This document shows positions 45,179-56,755 of a stretch of 64,000 nucleotides of DNA, in pieces. This DNA comes from Azorinus chamasolen (taxonomy: Eukaryota > Mollusca > Bivalvia > Cardiida > Solecurtidae). The notes below the pieces were generated by a model. That model searched no databases. It was not told the origin of the DNA and saw nothing but the letters and a program-made list of their open reading frames with translations. The number at the start of each line of letters is the position of its first letter. The first letter of the stretch is position 1. Both the position numbers and the translations under genes were made by a program. The stretch is from positions 59,883,873-59,947,872 of the forward strand of contig OY755237.1 in assembly GCA_963576725.1 (NCBI GenBank), read 5' to 3'.

Positions 45179-46440
45179 CATCAACATGTTCTCTTCGACA
45201 CCATTTATTACTAAAATTTGTAAAGCCTCAGCAATCTGACCTCGACTAGAGTTAAAATCTACCAATGATGGTATTCTGTATTTGGGACCTTTATTAAGAA
45301 GATATCGTAGATGTTTATCTTTAATTGTCTCGAAGTTACCAATTGTCACATGACCAGCCGGAGAATAGCAAAAGTTTGAGGTAAGTGACGCACTCTCAAT
45401 TAGCAGGAATATTATCATTAATACTAAGGTCGGCAACAATTTTATTATAGTTGAAAATTGTATTTCTGGTGGGTTCATTATATGTTTAGCAGATAATAGA
45501 TGGTTCTGTATTTAGGAAAAGTGTATACATTTTGTCCCTGAATATAGTTTGGAGGTCAATAAGATCAATACATTTATTAATAAAAAATCTTAAGTGTTCA
45601 GATAATTTGTCAATGTGTGGTCTGGGAACATGTAGAGAAACGCTTTGTATCAAACTAGCCGTTCCCATGACAGGATCTGATTTAAATGATTTTATCGGCT
45701 TGCTCGTCAATTTTAATGACGATATTGATAAGGAAGAAAGTCTAGAAAGCATGGCATGTTAACCAGAATGTTAGATGTAAAGTATGTAGATCAAGAATAG
45801 TCATCTTTTTTCGAGATCTTCGTTTAATATTACCATTGTACGATTCCATGTGATCGAGATTTGCGTGTCAGAACATTATACGGCTGAAGTGACCTTGACT
45901 TTAGATTGACTGACCTCACACTCAATAGAGATCATCTACTGACCATGACCAACCTCCCTACGAAATATGAAGACGGCACACCCAATAGTTATTAAGTTAT
46001 TGAGCGGACAATATTTTTGAGTTGAAAGTCACTGAATCAATAGAGATCATCTACTGACCATGAGCAATATCTCTACTAAGCAGGAAGACAGCACACCTAA
46101 TAATTATCAAGTTATTGAGCGGACAATAGTTTTGAGTTGAACGTCACTGTGACCTTGACCGTTGACCGACTGACCACAAACTAAATAGGGACCATCTACT
46201 GACCATGACCTACTTCCCTATCATGTATGACGACTATACACCTAATAGTTGTCAAGGTATTAAGCAGACAAAGGTGTGACTAACGGACAGACAGACAGAC
46301 GGACGGACGGACGAGCGCCATATCATAATAATATGAAGGTATAAAATTGAAAAATGTCTATATCAGGATCTTTTGAAATAATTACAGTCTGTTAAATATT
46401 ATCATTTAGCTCTAAAGCAAACAGTGTTTGCAAGCAGGAC
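45179..46440 (-). pseudogene. Naiad copy, nuclease end to linker, inverted against its neighbour
   Basis: Reading on the - strand from about 46440: ELNDNI...SKDPDIDIF (after the GIY-YIG domain), then a tandem-repeat insertion (45885-46330). Next are MLSRLSSLSISSLKLTSKPI, TEPSIIC, and IPAN-UGA-ECV (UGA 45396-45398). After a +1 shift come NFCYSPAGHVTIGNFE and KGPKYRIPSLVDFNSS. It ends at 45179. The UxC linker site is conserved although the subfamily differs (Ala-Asn before, Glu after). Confidence 0.75.
45885..46330 (+). repeat. Tandem-repeat element remnant with ACAGACGG microsatellite
   Basis: Three units of ~130 bp (CATCTACTGACCATGACC, AAGTTATTGAGCGGACAATA, GTGACCTTGAC), ending in GACAGACAGACAGACGGACG and GAGCGCCATATCATAATAAT. 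The plan resembles the nested element at 35831-37750, but the unit sequence differs. Confidence 0.6.
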
Positions 46441-46479
46441 ACAAACAAGATGTAAATTTGCAAATGGCCGACCGGGAAT

Positions 46480-46625
46480 AACCAATGATGTAGCGTGGCA
46501 TGTCGGGATATGGGCTAATATGTAGGCATGGCTTACGGTCGTTCCATGCGGTAGTACCTTACTGGGATTTTTTTTATTCCGGTCACTAGGTGTAAATACT
46601 ATCCTAAGGCAGAGCTCATTGCCGG
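46480..46625 (+). repeat. DIRS-type terminal repeat, solo copy
   Basis: CCAATGATGTAGCGTGGCAT, CATGCGGTAGTACCTTACTG, CCGGTCACTAGGTGTAAATA and CCTAAGGCAG match both ends of the DIRS element at 47515-54140 (right end in the same orientation, left end inverted). Confidence 0.55.
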
Positions 46626-46799
46626 CAATGTATATTGATACTTAAATGTGTCAATAAGACATAAATGCGGCACTTATACAAAAAAAGAGCTATACTCTAG
46701 TCTCTAGAATATCACTTTGCTACTGATTGTATATGTCAGGCGGAGATTGTTTATCTAAAACCCCTTCAAAATTGGATGTATTTTCAGATATATGGTTTT

Positions 46800-47061
46800 T
46801 CAACCAACAATGTTTGTGGTACCTGCAGTCACTGTTGTACCAACCTGGTGTTCCTCTACTGAGACAATCTTGCATATCATCTGGACAAAGTCAGAGATGT
46901 AGTCCATCACAACTTCATTCATCACTTCATCATCTCTCAATCCAGTCAGTGCCTTTCCCAGTTGACATTCACTCATCACTCCAACGAAAAATTCCACTTT
47001 CTCTGTCATGCCTAAATCTCCTGAAACATTGACTGAAGCAGTCATGCCACACTCACATAGC
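46800..47061 (-). CDS. Possible host-gene exon, weak CheC/CheX-like look
   Basis: On the - strand after an acceptor-like CAACCAGTATTGCAG (47062): CECGMTASVNVSGDLGMTEK, VEFFVGVMSECQLGKAL, DDEVMNEVVMDYISDFVQMI, then TTVTAGTTNIVG and TGA at 46802-46800. An alternative donor, CAG|GTACCA, would end the exon at 46823 in phase 1. The pattern of an xVSGDLG segment, an acidic D(E)xxNEVxxDxxSxxxxMI helix and a final TxxTxxG recalls the CheC/CheX phosphatase-like fold. That is an impression from motif spacing only. No other copy is in the window. It is bracketed by DIRS-type termini (46480-46625 and 47515-47641). Function unknown. Confidence 0.35.
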
Positions 47062-47514
47062 CTGCAATACTGGTTGAAACAGTAAATCATGCTTAAATAT
47101 CATGCAACATAGGCTGGAACAATCATGTAAAGTTCACAAAGATATTGACCTTAAACTAAATTACCTCAAAATCAATTGGGGTCTACCAGTCATGACCAAG
47201 CAGCAAACTGAAAACCTTTGCATTCATGTTTTCAAGTGAAAAGGACATTTTTGTTCAGGATCAGAATGACCCACTATGCCCCAAACAATAGTTCCATCTA
47301 CTGATCACATTCAACCTTTTCCCTAGGTTTCAGGATCTTAGGCCCAATGATTTTCTAGTTATTGTTAAACAATTTTGTCTACCGATCGACTGACATGGGA
47401 AACGTAATATACCCACCTTCTTTGAAGGGGGTGGGGCATAAAAGGCCATACTTATTTAAACCATTTACTCATTAAATATTAGATTTTTAGAAGTATAATC
47501 TGCTTTAGTAAGAA
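47062..47514. other. No gene seen; short tandem-repeat traces
   Basis: Contains CTCAAAATCAATTGGGGTCT and CATTCAACCTTTT...CTTAGGCC, which resemble single decayed units of the array at 57452-59411. Ends with GGGGGTGGGG. Confidence 0.45.
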
Positions 47515-47899
47515 ATCCATACCTGTGAATATTGCCTTAGGCTTTAGTTATTTACCTCGTGACCGGAATGCAACAAAGTCCCACAAGTACCACATGGCTA
47601 GCACGCATTGCCAAACACCATTTATCCCATGGTCTAACATATTATATTGAACCATTAGTTATGCTTTCTTAAAACAAAACATGATGGGATAGGAGGAGGG
47701 AATCCCTTTCACAGCAGAACATTATTTCTAACTAAAAACGTTTTTACTCATAGAAATCTAATTTTAGTAGTAAAATACGTTACCTGCTGTAAAATTTGCT
47801 GACTTTGTTCAAAAAGGTGGAAAGGATACACATACTAACGAAAACTACGACAGGGCTCGGCTGTAGAACAGTTTCTAAAAAGTTCCGACAGTCATTAGA

Positions 47900-48280
47900 T
47901 TCTTCTGAGTAATCGCACAGAAGGTCATGAGAAAAGCGAAAACCTTGAAGGTATACCCCTCTTTGACAGAGCAGAGTGACTGAGCCATGGAGAATACCTT
48001 CTTCAACAAATAAGGCGCGTGTGTCACTACGTCGTTAAGCTGCCGAAACGTGAGAAAGAATATAGTTTTCCACGTCTGGGGTGTTGAGGATGCCTGATCT
48101 AAAGGCTCATAAGGACATTAATTAGGGACCACTATACCCCATACTCTCTGATGGTATTGGCTGCGAGATTCTTCTCCATAAAGATAACAACTAGCAATTG
48201 CGAGACATCCTAAATAGAGGGACGGATAGGAATACTCGTTTAAGATGACACAAATCCGCGAATACCTTCCACTTTACATT
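47900..48280 (-). pseudogene. DIRS tyrosine recombinase region, degraded
   Basis: On the - strand, NLAANTIREYGVWYSGP-like words can be read across frames (48200-48130), then LNTPDVENYILSHV and KKVFSMAQSLCSV. The L-A-x-N-T-I-x-x-Y phrase is typical of the N-terminal core-binding part of DIRS recombinases. The catalytic R...HxxR...Y set is not identifiable. Assignment rests mainly on position after RNase H. Confidence 0.4.
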
Positions 48281-48589
48281 ATATACAATGGAAGGTTTGG
48301 ATCGTCTGACCTTGGCGACCAGATTGGCAACCGCTTGAGAAAACTTTCTGTTTCAGAGGCCTACCCTGATAACGGCAGACGTGAAGGTAGAATACAGCTA
48401 GGTCTCTGAGGAGAACGCCGTCCCTCTGAGGGAGGAGATCCTGTCTGGGAAGGATCGAATAGGGCGACTCGTACAGGAGACCCAGAATAGTGTTGAACAA
48501 GGCTCTCTGGGGCCACAAAGAGGCGATCAGGAGGATCCTGTAGTTCGAGATTCATCTAGAATCAACATTAACGGGGGTAGGCAAGTACG

Positions 48590-49850
48590 TCAATCAGTCC
48601 CACGGAAACGACACAGCATATACTGCCAAGGCTGCTGTATCCATGATTTGTAACACATATAACAGCAGTCGATGGTTGAACATGGTGGCCAACAGATCTA
48701 TCATCGGATGTCCGAGACGGTAGAAGGGACTTGTGAAGAGTCCACTCCACCGGCAGAGCTTGGTGTCTGCGGAAGAGACGTCCACTAGCACGTTCCGCCT
48801 GCCAGGAAGATGCTTGACAAGCAACGTTATATAGCTGTTGTTACAGAACAGAGAAAGATCCCCATGCACCTGAAGAGGGCGTGCCCCAAACTTTTGATAT
48901 ATGAACACACTGAAGTGTTTTAGATCTCCAGTACACAGTGGTTTTGCGCATAGTTCTCGGAAGCTCGAGACTGCAGAAGCTCGAGATTATGTATATAGAG
49001 TTTGGATTCCTGAACCGACCAGAGGCATGAGGTGAATATATCCAGATGCTCCAAATGGGCTTCACAGCCCTTGATGCTGGCTTCCAAAATTAGAAACAGA
49101 TCTGGATTCTTAGGTGCGTTCAAGACTCCCCAAAGGAAGCGATCCTCCTCCTCCAACCACGCTAGAGCGGCAGGGAAGAGAAGAGGAGTGGCAGACAGGG
49201 CGTCTGTCTAAGGATGCCATTGAGTAAGCAGGTAAAACTGAAGCGAGCGTAAGTGAAGCCTATTTAGATGAACAATGTCCGCTGCCGAATCGAGGAATTC
49301 CAATAGGGACAGAAAAAGGGCTGAGCAGCACTTCTTCTTGCCGAAAAGGTATCCACGACTTGTTCTGATGAGATCTTGACCGTGTTTGAGTCCGTAAGGA
49401 AATTCAGCCCAACACAGATGACATATTTCGTCGGAAAGATATCCGATTTCTGCTGTTTAAGTACTAGTCGAGACGTCCATACTGTGACTGAGGTCAATCG
49501 TTAAAATACGGAATCAGAGTGACACCACTCTGCGGCAGATAGGCTGCTACGACTCCCTTGGGCTTGGTGAAAACACTGGGGGCCGAAAAAAGACCAAAGG
49601 GCAGAGCCCGGGACTGGTTGACAGTACCACCCGTGGCAGAAGCGCAGGAGATGTCTGCCAGGTGAACTGGAACGCGAAAAAAGGCGACCGATAGGTCTAT
49701 GGAGACACCCCCTTGACCTGGTTTGATTGCAAGCCAACTGGAATCGGGAGGGTGGGGGTTCCATTTTGAAAGGTTCGATATCTACATACTTGTTTAGAGT
49801 AGAGAGGTCAATGATAGGTCAAAAGGCGCCGTGTTTCTTTGTAACAAGAA
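48590..49850 (-). pseudogene. DIRS RT and RNase H region
   Basis: On the - strand: RT text across frames (SIDLSVAFFRVPVHLADI, LPFGLFSAPSVFTKPKG, 49700-49560), then LVLKQQKSDIFPTKYVICVG (connection) and GLNFLTDSNTVKIS. RNase H follows, ending KHLPGRRNVLVDVSSADTKL and EWTLHKSLL (48820-48720), then IDLLATMFNHRLLLYV and AVYAVSFPWD. The same sequence of blocks occurs at 25.3-26.5 kb. Frameshifts throughout; no catalytic YxDD box is legible. Confidence 0.7.
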
Positions 49851-49855
49851 AGACA

Positions 49856-52768
49856 AGAGGGCCAGAATGGCCCTGAAGCGCTCACCAGACAAGCAGAGGA
49901 GAAGATTTTCAAAGTGTTCAATATATGTTTCTATAGAAAACTAACCGGCCCTGGGGCAGGCCAGACAAACAGAGAAGAATATTTTCAAAGTTTCACTATA
50001 GGTTTCTATTGGAAATTGGCCACCACACCCATCCATGAATATTCAAGAGGTATCTGGAGGGAATGAAATCTGTAATTAACCCTTTACTCCAGTAATACAC
50101 CTTTTTTCCATTGCAAAGAGTAGACCCAGATGGGACGGATTCTATAGCAGCAATCTGATAAGAGTCTGCTCTGGTTGCCCAAGATATAATATAGATCGAA
50201 TTGTAGTGTTCACTATGGCAAACAATTACCGTAATTAATCTCTATGACATAATCAATTTTTACATGAATATTCATGGGGGAAAGGGTTATTTCAGAACAG
50301 AGAAAGGGTTAAATACCGCTAGAAGCATGACATGGTGCTAGAAGCGAAAAACTCGGTAATAATGTACGATGATATTGATAATAAACCTATGCAACTCAAA
50401 TGAACGGTCAATGAAAGAGTGGATAAAAAAAGACAAAACACACAGAAGAGGCCATAATAATGCAGAGGCATAAAGTCACACAATTCAAACTGTCTCCTAT
50501 AAGATATTACCATCCTCTGCCTGTCTCTGACAGGCCACAAGTCAAAATGAAATGTTATCCCTTTCCCTGTTCGATATTCATCCATGTTTTCATAACCTGA
50601 TGAATATTCATGAATAACATCCTTCTAATGGAGTATGGAATATGTTGGTTATTTCATAAACTATAGTGAACTAGAAATGCAAGCCAAGGGCTGGTGTATT
50701 TCAGAAGATTTTCAATTCTTTCACTAGGTCTACATGTTTTTATAGAAATCTGGCCACCCCTGGAACAGGAGCCAAGTTTAACCCCCAGTTGCATAATTTA
50801 TACACCTTTTTTGTAAAGGACATGAAGATGATATTATGTGAAATGAGAACCTTCAAATTTCAGAGTAGAACATTTACAAGGTTTTCACTATAGATCCATG
50901 TTTCCATAGAAAACTGACCATGTACCCTGCAGCGGGGCCAATCTTTACCCAAGGGGCATACTTTATAGAACTTTTGTAGAAACCCTACAGATAATGCTAT
51001 GTGGCAAATATGGAAGCTGAGAATTTTCCAGTTCCATCGAAAATTCTCAGTTGTTTCAATATATATGTTTCTATAGAAAACTGGCTACCCCTGAAGAGGA
51101 GCCATTTCTGACCCAGAGGCATTATTTATATAACTTTTGGAGATGACCTAAAATTCATGCTATATGCCTAATATCAAAGCTGAGAACCTTCCAGTTTCAG
51201 AGAAGATTTTCCAAGTTTTCACGATATATTTGTTTCTATAGAAAACTGGACACACCTGGGGGGGCTAATTTCAACACCTGCATTGTTTATACCACAGCTG
51301 AGAACCTTCCAGTTTCAAAGAAGATTTTCAAAGATTTCACTATTTGTTTCCATTGAAAACTGCCCACCCCTGGGGTAGGGTCAATTTTGACCCCAGGGCC
51401 ATAATTTATAAAAAAAATTGTAGAGGACCTTAACATGATACTCTGTGCCAAATATGAAATATGTGAGCATTCCAGTTTCAGAGAAGAAGATTTTCAAAGA
51501 TTTCACCATTTGTTTCTATTGAAAACTGCCCACCCCTGGGGCGGGGCCAATTTTGACCCCAGGGCAATAGTTTATATAACTTTTGTAGAGGACCTGAACA
51601 TGATGCTCTGTGCCAAATATGAAAGCTGAGAGCCTTCCAGTTTCAGAGGAGAAGATTTTCAAAGATTTCACTATTTGCTTCTACTGAAAACTGCCCACCC
51701 TTGGGGCGGGGCCAATTTTAACCCCAGGGCCATAATTTATATGACTTTTGTAGAGGACCTGAACATTATGCTATATGCCAAATATGAAAGCTAAGAGCTT
51801 TCCAGTTTCAGAGAAGAAGATTTTCAAAGTTTTCATTATTTGTTTCTATTGAAAACTGCCCACCCCTGGGGCGGGCCAATTTTGACCCCAGGGTCATTAT
51901 TTATATAACTTTTGTAGAGGAACTGAACATGATGCTCTGTGCCAAATATGAAAGCTGAGAACCTTCCAGTTTCAGAGAAGAAGATTTTCAAAGATTTCAC
52001 TATTGTTTTCTATTACAAACTGCCCACCCCTGGGGCGGGGCCAATTTTGACCCCAGGGTCATAATTTATATAACTTTTGTAGAGGACCTGAGCATGATGC
52101 TCTGTGCCAAATATGAAAGCTAAGAGCCTTCCAGTTTCAGAGGAGAAGATTTTCAAATTTATCACTATTTGCTTCTACTGAAAACTGCCCACCCCTGGGC
52201 GGGGCAAATTTTAACCCCAGGGCCATAATTTATATAACTTTTGTAGAGGACCTGAGCATGATGCTATATGACAAATATGAAAGCTGAGAACCTTCCAGTT
52301 TCAGAGAAGAAGATTTTCAAAGTTTTCACTATTTGTTTCTATTGAAAACTGCCCACCCCTGGGGCGGGGCCAATTTTGACCCCAGGGCCATAATTTATAT
52401 AACTTTTGTAGAGGACCCGAACATGATGCTCTGTGCCAAATATGAAAACTGAGAGCCTTCCAGATTCAGAGGAGAAGATTTTCAAAGTTTTACGATGTTT
52501 CTATTGAAAACTTCCCACCCCTGGGGTGGGGCCAATTTTGACCCCAGGGGCATAATTTATATAAATTTTGTAGAGGACCTAAGGATGATGCTATGTGCCC
52601 AAGATGAAAGCTGAGAACCCTGTATATTCAGAGGAGAAGATTTTTAAAGTTCAAATTGTTGACGACGAACGACGGACGACGCACGACGCACGCCGACGGA
52701 CGACGGACGACGGACATCAGGCGATCACAAAAGCTCACCCTGAGCACTTCGTGCTCTGGTGAGCTAAA
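49856..52768 (+). mobile_element. Tandem-repeat non-autonomous element, second copy of the 35438 family
   Basis: Left end AGGGCCAGAATGGCCCTGAA-GCGCTCACC; right end AAGCTCACC, CTGAGCACTTCGTGCTCTGG, TGAGCTAAAAATA, the same plan as 35438-38832. About ten units of ~165 bp (TTTGTAGAGGACCTGAACAT, GATGCTCTGTGCCAAATATG, TTCCAGTTTCAGAG, AACTGCCCACCCCTGGGGCG). A GACGACGGACGACGCACG microsatellite lies at about 52670-52715. Between 50080 and 50640 the array holds GCAAACAGAG-type hairpins and their AACCCTTTCCCTG flanks, plus unassigned sequence. Confidence 0.7.
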
Positions 52769-52789
52769 AATACGGCTGTAAAAGCTGAT

Positions 52790-53830
52790 TTCTAGTTTAG
52801 TACCCTTTTGGTGACACAGCGTCTTGCATGTTCACATGATCCGACGACGGACAAGTAGGGATCCTGGACAGGAGGCTGTCAACTCAAAGGAATACGATAG
52901 CCATTCTCTACAATAGAGAAAGTCCTGAGTGATATTGAGCCTGGCTGTGACGAAGTGAAACAATCTGGCGCCCACAGGGAGGAAGGTCGGATCGGAGGGG
53001 GCTGCAGAAAAGGCTAGTCCCAGTGATTGATGCCTCCAAGGGCAAGAACGTCTAGGGTGGGGAAGGAATGGAACCTTGGGTCGCCTGGTCTGAGGTAGGG
53101 GAAACAGGCAAGGGTCCTAAATGGCTCTTGGCGGAATCCCACTGAGGGGAAGAAGGGTTGTTAGTTTTGCCCTTTTCTCCCTGAGCATTGGAAACCTGGA
53201 CCTTTGGGATCGTCCTAGGAGAATCCTCGCCTGCCTTTTCCTTCTACTTATTCGGCGCTATATGATTTTTTTAGTGTCGAAGTGCCGTAAAAAACCAACC
53301 TCACTCATTCATTCCTTCTACTTAAATGTGCCAGCAAGAGAAGATCAGAGGCAAAGGGAGCTACCCGCAGATCATGTTAAGAATTGTTCGGCAGGGCGGA
53401 AGCAGATTCTATGAAGATGTCATGTCTACAGTGGAGGATTTCCGCACGATTCCCAGGCCCACGGCCAGTTTGGCCAAACAGTCAAGCTATACGCTAAGAT
53501 ATACACTTCGGACGGAGTCTCCAAAGTCAGCTCCACTAAAAGGACAACAGTTAACACTTCAATATTAAATTCCCATCTGCTGACGTTGACGCATCTCCCA
53601 ACGCTCGAGTAAAGACACCGAGACTTAGGGGGAAGGCCCACCCTGGGATTGTCCAATTCAACAAGAGGACCTGATCAAACAGACCGGAGTGGGAGTTACT
53701 GGAAGCCGGGGTGTAGGCCAAGAGGAAGGAGCCATAGTTCGCATGAAGTTTTTTCAGGCACACTTTGTGCGTGTCCAAATCGGCTGTGGAATGCTCACAA
53801 GAAGCATTGCGTTGGACAGGCATGCTGTTA
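52790..53830 (-). pseudogene. DIRS gag-like region
   Basis: On the - strand from MPVQRNASCEHSTADLDTHK (53825) through KKLHANYGSFLLAYTPAS, then VEELTLETPSEVY-type text and a charged region to about 52790. The THKVCL phrase also begins the putative gag piece at 29.4 kb. An antisense short repeat fragment interrupts it at 53243-53318. The family-level call depends on being upstream of the RT in a bounded DIRS element. Confidence 0.45.
53243..53318 (-). repeat. Fragment of GAGTGAGTTGGGTTTTACG short element
   Basis: On the - strand GAATGAGTGAGGTTGG-TTTTTTACGGCAC resembles the head of the insertion at 63649-63884. Too short to classify. Confidence 0.45.
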
Positions 53831-54140
53831 TAAACAATCAATTACAGAAGATGCGAGGAAATGCACAATTCGATCAATACAAATCTAAATCGATTCCAGC
53901 GTTGACAGAAGCTACAGAAGCTGAACGCTAACGCGGCTGGAGACTGGCTGCAAAAGAAAAAACACGTGATGCTCAAACTTTTGTGCACAAACTGGCCGAC
54001 TTGAAATAACCAATGATTCTATGTAGCATACCGAGGAATGGGATAAATGGGGCGTGCCTCTGTGGGCTAGCCATGCGGTACTTGCGATACGTCTTATCGT
54101 TGCGGTAACTAGGTAAATAATAAAAACATAAGGCAGGTAT

Positions 54141-54599
54141 TTTGCTACTAAATCACCTTTCTGACCTTTGCAAACAAAGTAGAACCAGATCAGACCACTC
54201 CTATTGGATCCATTTGATCACGGTCTGCGCCATGCTTATAGAATAATATAGATCTGATTCTACCTATTCTACATTGGCAAAATACCATGTGTTAATATGC
54301 CATTTTGAAAATTGATCTAATTAATATTCATAATGTTATATAGCATTTTATGAGGGCAAAGGGTTAAATAATAAATATGCATACTATGATTATAGGCCTT
54401 CACCAGAATGGAGAACAAATGACAGATGTTTGACTGAAATAGCTGTATAACGATGTTAAAAATATGTCAACATGCAAACATTATTGCATAACACCTACGA
54501 CAATGACAATATCACATCTATATGGCAATACCTTAACTTCTTTTCTATGAAAAATAGATGAGCTAAAAACGAAACTTGTTACTTTCCGAAGTACTTATA
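54141..54599. other. No gene seen; hairpin repeat
   Basis: A GCAAACAAAGTAGAACCAGATC hairpin copy lies at 54170-54240 with the usual GATCTGATTCTAC flank. The rest is AT-rich. Confidence 0.5.
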
Positions 54600-54965
54600 C
54601 CAAACTTGCAGTTTCACTTAAATGTTTTCGTTTTACATGCACTTTAACACTATTTGCCATTGCGGTTTTGTGGTTTAGTCGGAGAGGGGATACGTTTATT
54701 TACACTGTTTGTTTTTAGGATGTGGATGGAATAAGTGTGATGCTGGACGCCCTTAAACCGGTTTAACCTCCGGTTACTTTTGTCACTGACCGTTCCAAGG
54801 CGGTAATTCCATCTTCCCCCTATTGTATGTTTGTTTTGTCTTTGTGCGTCTCTTTATGTTTTTATAGTTATGTACTTTTGCTGTGTTTTCTTGTGTTGTT
54901 GTTCAGGCGACTGTTTGTTCTGTAATTGGTGTTTCCTGCATGTACTCGTCTTTGTACTTGTTATT
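54600..54965 (+). mobile_element. Naiad subfamily B tail
   Basis: TTCACTTAAATGTTTTCG, GTCGGAGAGGGGATACGTTT, AAACCGGTTTAACC, CCGTTCCAAGGCGGTA, to CTGCATGTACTCGTCTTTGT. Stem 1 of the double hairpin is weakened here (GGTTAC against GTCAC). Confidence 0.7.
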
Positions 54966-55124
54966 GAATTGTGAATACCTTCATCATTTGGATTATAAAA
55001 TATATTCAATTTGAACCCTTATCATGTTAACACATTCCTGAGAAACTAATACGTAAATCAGTGTCTCATCAGGATTCAAGTTGTCTGACACTTGATCAGT
55101 AGTACATGTATTTCCTAAAGCTGA

Positions 55125-55205
55125 AATCCAGTAAAAGTACAAATATGAGTCATGCAGGAAACACCACATACATAACAAACAGCCGCCCGAACGGCACCAC
55201 AACAA
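55125..55205 (-). mobile_element. Naiad subfamily B tail end fragment
   Basis: AAAAGTACAAATATGAGTCA, TGCAGGAAACACCACATAC, CAGCCGCCCGAACGGC. Only the terminal ~80 bp are present. Confidence 0.65.
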
Positions 55206-55399
55206 GAGTATTTTCTCAGACCATGTGATAAATTTACAATCATAATGCCATCCAGTCCATGTGATAAATTTACAGATATAAAGCTATCCACTTGATAGCC
55301 TATCTGAAGCCCGGACACGATGTCTAAATCAACCAGTTCCACGATTAACTGCTATACTTCTGAATATAGGGTCAGATAAGATGAGTAACTAAAAATTCA

Positions 55400-55705
55400 A
55401 AAATAACTTCAAACCCTATGCTGTGACCACCTTTTAGACGTGTTTCTGCAAGACAATTCTAAATAGTGGTTACACAATAGGGTCTAGTTGAGAAAAGACA
55501 ATTTTAGTATTTGAAAACGTACCTTTATTGCTCAGACCTTGTGATAAATTTATAATCATAATCTTTTCCCTTTGCAGCCTATCAGAAGCCTGATAAGATG
55601 AATAAATTAAAATACTTTCAAAAATAGTACCTGTATTTCTCTACAAATTCCTACGTTGCGCCCACTCTTTAGAACGAACAATTCTCAAGGTGGTTACAAC
55701 ATTGA
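55400..55705 (+). repeat. Two copies of CTGTGACCACTCTTTAGA inverted repeat
   Basis: CCCTATGCTGTGACCACCTT... with its imperfect complement (55400-55505), and CGCCCACTCTTTAGAACG... (55640-55705). Related to 22840-22960. Confidence 0.55.
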
Positions 55706-56224
55706 AATTACAATTTCAATAGTTGATATGCACCTTTATGTATTGATCTGGCATATTGAGATAGGTTATATGAAGTGTACTACAGAAATTTGACAACAGG
55801 TCAAGGTCTAAACCTTTAGAAAAGTCCCAACCTTGAATCCTATTAAAGCAAAATACATGCAAACAGAGTTTCATTCAAAACTTAAGGTATTATGTTTGTG
55901 TTGTTTATCTCTTTTTCAAATCTTCAATAACTTTGTGAATCTTAGATTTTGACCATTACATCCTTTTAATAGTGTCAGTTTTTATCTTTCATGTTCATTG
56001 ATTGGTGCAAGCACGTTATAATAAGGTTTACGGCACTGTTTGTACTAATAGCTAAACTATGTTTGCTTATGAAATGATATAGATCTGATTCTACAGTTTG
56101 TACAAAATAAAAAAGAAAAACAGGTCCATAGTCTAATTATAAAAAGTAAGTTTAATTGATATTCATGAAATCATAAGATATTATTCATGAATATTCATAC
56201 TCTACAGAACCGTAATTAGGTTTA
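55706..56224. other. No gene seen
   Basis: AT-rich, with scattered GAATATTCATGAAT words of the hairpin-repeat flank. No coding signal. Confidence 0.45.
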
Positions 56225-56750
56225 TAAGCCCTGTATTTTCCTGTACAATATTTATATTATACATTACATATCTGTAGTGTTTATATTACACATTACATAT
56301 TTGTACAGTATTTATATTAAACATAACTACATATTTGTTTAATGAGTATTATTATACATTATACACAACATATTTGTACAGTGTGTACAACATGCGTTAC
56401 ATATGTGTATATACTCTATATTATACATTACACACATCTATACTATACATTAGGTATCTGAATGCCACCTGTAGCGTTTGTATTCTACATAACATACATG
56501 TAAAGTGTTTACATTATACACTGCATACATGTATTATGTTTATATTCTACAATACTTACATGCATGTGTTTATATTCTACATACCTTTTTACATTACACA
56601 CCTGTATGTGTTTTTATTCTACATTATAAACCTGTATTGTGTTTACATTCTACACTACATACCTCTAATGCATTTATAATATACACTACATACCTCTACA
56701 GTGTTTATGTTATTCATTACATAACTATATTATGCTTATATTCTAAATTG
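56225..56750 (+). repeat. AT-rich minisatellite, ~35-bp unit
   Basis: Repeated TACAGTGTTTATATTATACA and TTACATATCTGTA words in a loose 33-38-bp period, about 14 units. Open frames with repeated YILHYIPL text are products of the repeat. Confidence 0.8.
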
Positions 56751-56755
56751 CATAC

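Larger units (their letters stand above)
47515..54140 (-). mobile_element. DIRS-like retroelement with inverted termini, broken by a tandem-repeat element
   Basis: Right end about 54026-54140 (GGGATAAATGGGGCGTGCC, CTAGCCATGCGGTACTTG, CGGTAACTAGGTAAATA, CATAAGGCAG). Left end about 47515-47641 is its inverted copy (complement reads GGGATAAATGGTGTTTGGC, CTAGCCATGTGGTACTTG, CGGTCACGAGGTAAATA). Inverted termini fit DIRS elements rather than LTR types. Inside, in order on the - strand, are a gag-like region, RT, RNase H, the post-RNase H block and a degraded recombinase. The element at 49856-52768 splits the RT from its upstream part. No frame is intact. Confidence 0.7.
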
